DNA from: Terriglobia bacterium
GTDB taxonomy: Bacteria; Acidobacteriota; Terriglobia; Terriglobales; Acidobacteriaceae
Assembly: GCA_020073385.1 (NCBI GenBank)
Contig: JAIQFH010000008.1
Location: forward strand, 112,591 to 176,590
DNA: 64,000 nucleotides
Direction: 5' to 3'
Position numbers and translations under genes: made by a program. Under the pieces are notes generated by a model. That model worked only from the letters and a program-made list of their open reading frames with translations, was not told where the DNA came from and ran no database searches. Of this stretch, positions 63,335 to 64,000 are shown in pieces; the stretch's first letter is position 1; each line of letters opens with the position of its first letter.

Positions 63335-63949
63335 CTATCCGCAGGCATCGGTTCCGTCGATGTTGCGATTCCAGGCCTGAATCCAGCCGAGGCGGCCACC
63401 AGCGTCAATGTGTACCCACCACTCGTGCTCGATGGGGCGGATCAGGACCGCGGGCGCGCCGGCTTTCTCGAATTCGGGCTCCGACCAGAAGGGCTCGACG
63501 GTGGCCTCCACCCCACGCGTCCACACCCGCTCGCCGATCTCGGAGACCTCGCCAACGAGGTAGACCGTGTCACCTGGTGCGAGCGGTTTGCGCAGGGCGG
63601 TGAGCCGGGCCGAGTCCGCGGGCACGGGCCGAGGGGGCCGCTCATCCTCCGCGAGATAATCGGCGAGGCTGAAGGCGCGGCGGACGAGGATCATGCCGAG
63701 CGCGAGCGTGTGGAAGTCCGCGGAATCGGCGACGAAGCCCTGGCCCGGCGCGAGGAGAAAGAGGCGCGTCTCCGGCGCCTGCTGGCGGGCGTATACCGGC
63801 AGCGTATCGCGGGCGGTCCAATGCCCCAGCTGGCAGCACTCGAATGGGCACGCTCCGCGCTCCACGAACGGTGTGCTCGGCGGCCGCTGCGCCGCGAGCT
63901 GCGACCAGGAGAAGAAGACCAGGGCGATCCAGAGCGATCGGACGACCAT
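63335..63949 (-). CDS. Exported SH3-like protein of unknown function
   Basis: A 204-residue protein; the Met at 63949 (GGAG just upstream) or one seven codons earlier may start it. A signal peptide ends near SQLAAQRPP. The mature part opens with a cysteine-rich GACPFECCQLGHWTA motif, and the C-terminal HEWWVHIDAGGRLGWIQAWN resembles an SH3-type strand pair. Possibly envelope-associated. High-GC codon use. Confidence 0.65.
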   Translation of the reverse strand: MVVRSLWIALVFFSWSQLAAQRPPSTPFVERGACPFECCQLGHWTARDTLPVYARQQAPETRLFLLAPGQGFVADSADFHTLALGMILVRRAFSLADYLAEDERPPRPVPADSARLTALRKPLAPGDTVYLVGEVSEIGERVWTRGVEATVEPFWSEPEFEKAGAPAVLIRPIEHEWWVHIDAGGRLGWIQAWNRNIDGTDACG

Positions 63950-64000
63950 GGGGCTCCGCGCTGCGACCATCCGCGAAATCTCCCTGCCTCGGCCACCGGG

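Overview
Most of this window (about 1-61060) looks like chromosome of an Acidobacteriota bacterium, probably of the Koribacter/Terriglobia kind. The signs are a split F-type ATP synthase locus, giant Oar-like TonB-dependent receptors with N-terminal carboxypeptidase-regulatory domains, many exported proteins, YXWGXW and Big2-type surface proteins, DUF2203, hfq-hflX, and very many short palindromic intergenic repeats. This placement is from protein style, not from a database search. The last ~2.9 kb (about 61065-64000) is by eye far more GC-rich and has different gene content. It meets the rest inside a truncated DUF3175 gene, so it is either transferred DNA or an assembly chimera; the protein style recalls Gemmatimonadota.

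Layout. 31-6168: atpF'-atpF-atpH-atpA-atpG-atpD (minus strand) with its promoter near 6230. 6532-9478: exported amidohydrolase and a frameshifted serine beta-lactamase-like gene. 9539-11332: hfq-hflX. 11696-24326: PuuD-like membrane gene, then two parallel units, each with one secreted accessory gene and one giant TonB receptor, then an SH3 lipoprotein. Between the units lies a fossil of two half genes showing that the locus arose by tandem duplication. 24571-33223: thioredoxin-fold protein, SGNH hydrolase, moaA behind a structured leader, secreted and cell-wall proteins, a CDF transporter. 33364-37023: etfB-etfA-ETF:quinone oxidoreductase. 37232-39509: corrinoid protein plus MttB-family methyltransferase. 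40464-49671: Big2 lipoprotein, threonine aldolase, exported adenosine deaminase, ERCC4 nuclease, purine nucleoside phosphorylase, exported SAM hydrolase family protein, PPOX flavoprotein, homoserine dehydrogenase. 49905-57414: second amidohydrolase, cysteine desulfurase-like enzyme, zinc-ribbon/GAF membrane proteins, RNase HI. 57648-60652: a candidate structured RNA, two Crp/Fnr regulators and a Crp-type palindrome.

Most unusual are the repeats. One set consists of degenerate heptamers iterated with an exact period of 7, usually in two opposed arms. They start at, or overlap, the stop codon of the preceding gene and fill the cistron junctions of the atp and etf operons. A second set consists of palindromic elements of several families. 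Two of these sit in frame inside coding sequences (moaA and the desulfurase-like gene), and one lies directly before a homoserine dehydrogenase gene that has no ordinary start codon.

Functional links. The atp and etf operons serve respiration and energy conservation. The corrinoid/MttB pair probably demethylates a quaternary amine. The SAM hydrolase, adenosine deaminase and PNP form a plausible chain from SAM or adenosine to hypoxanthine, with the first two steps outside the cytoplasm. No tRNA, rRNA, CRISPR array, prophage or intact insertion sequence was seen.
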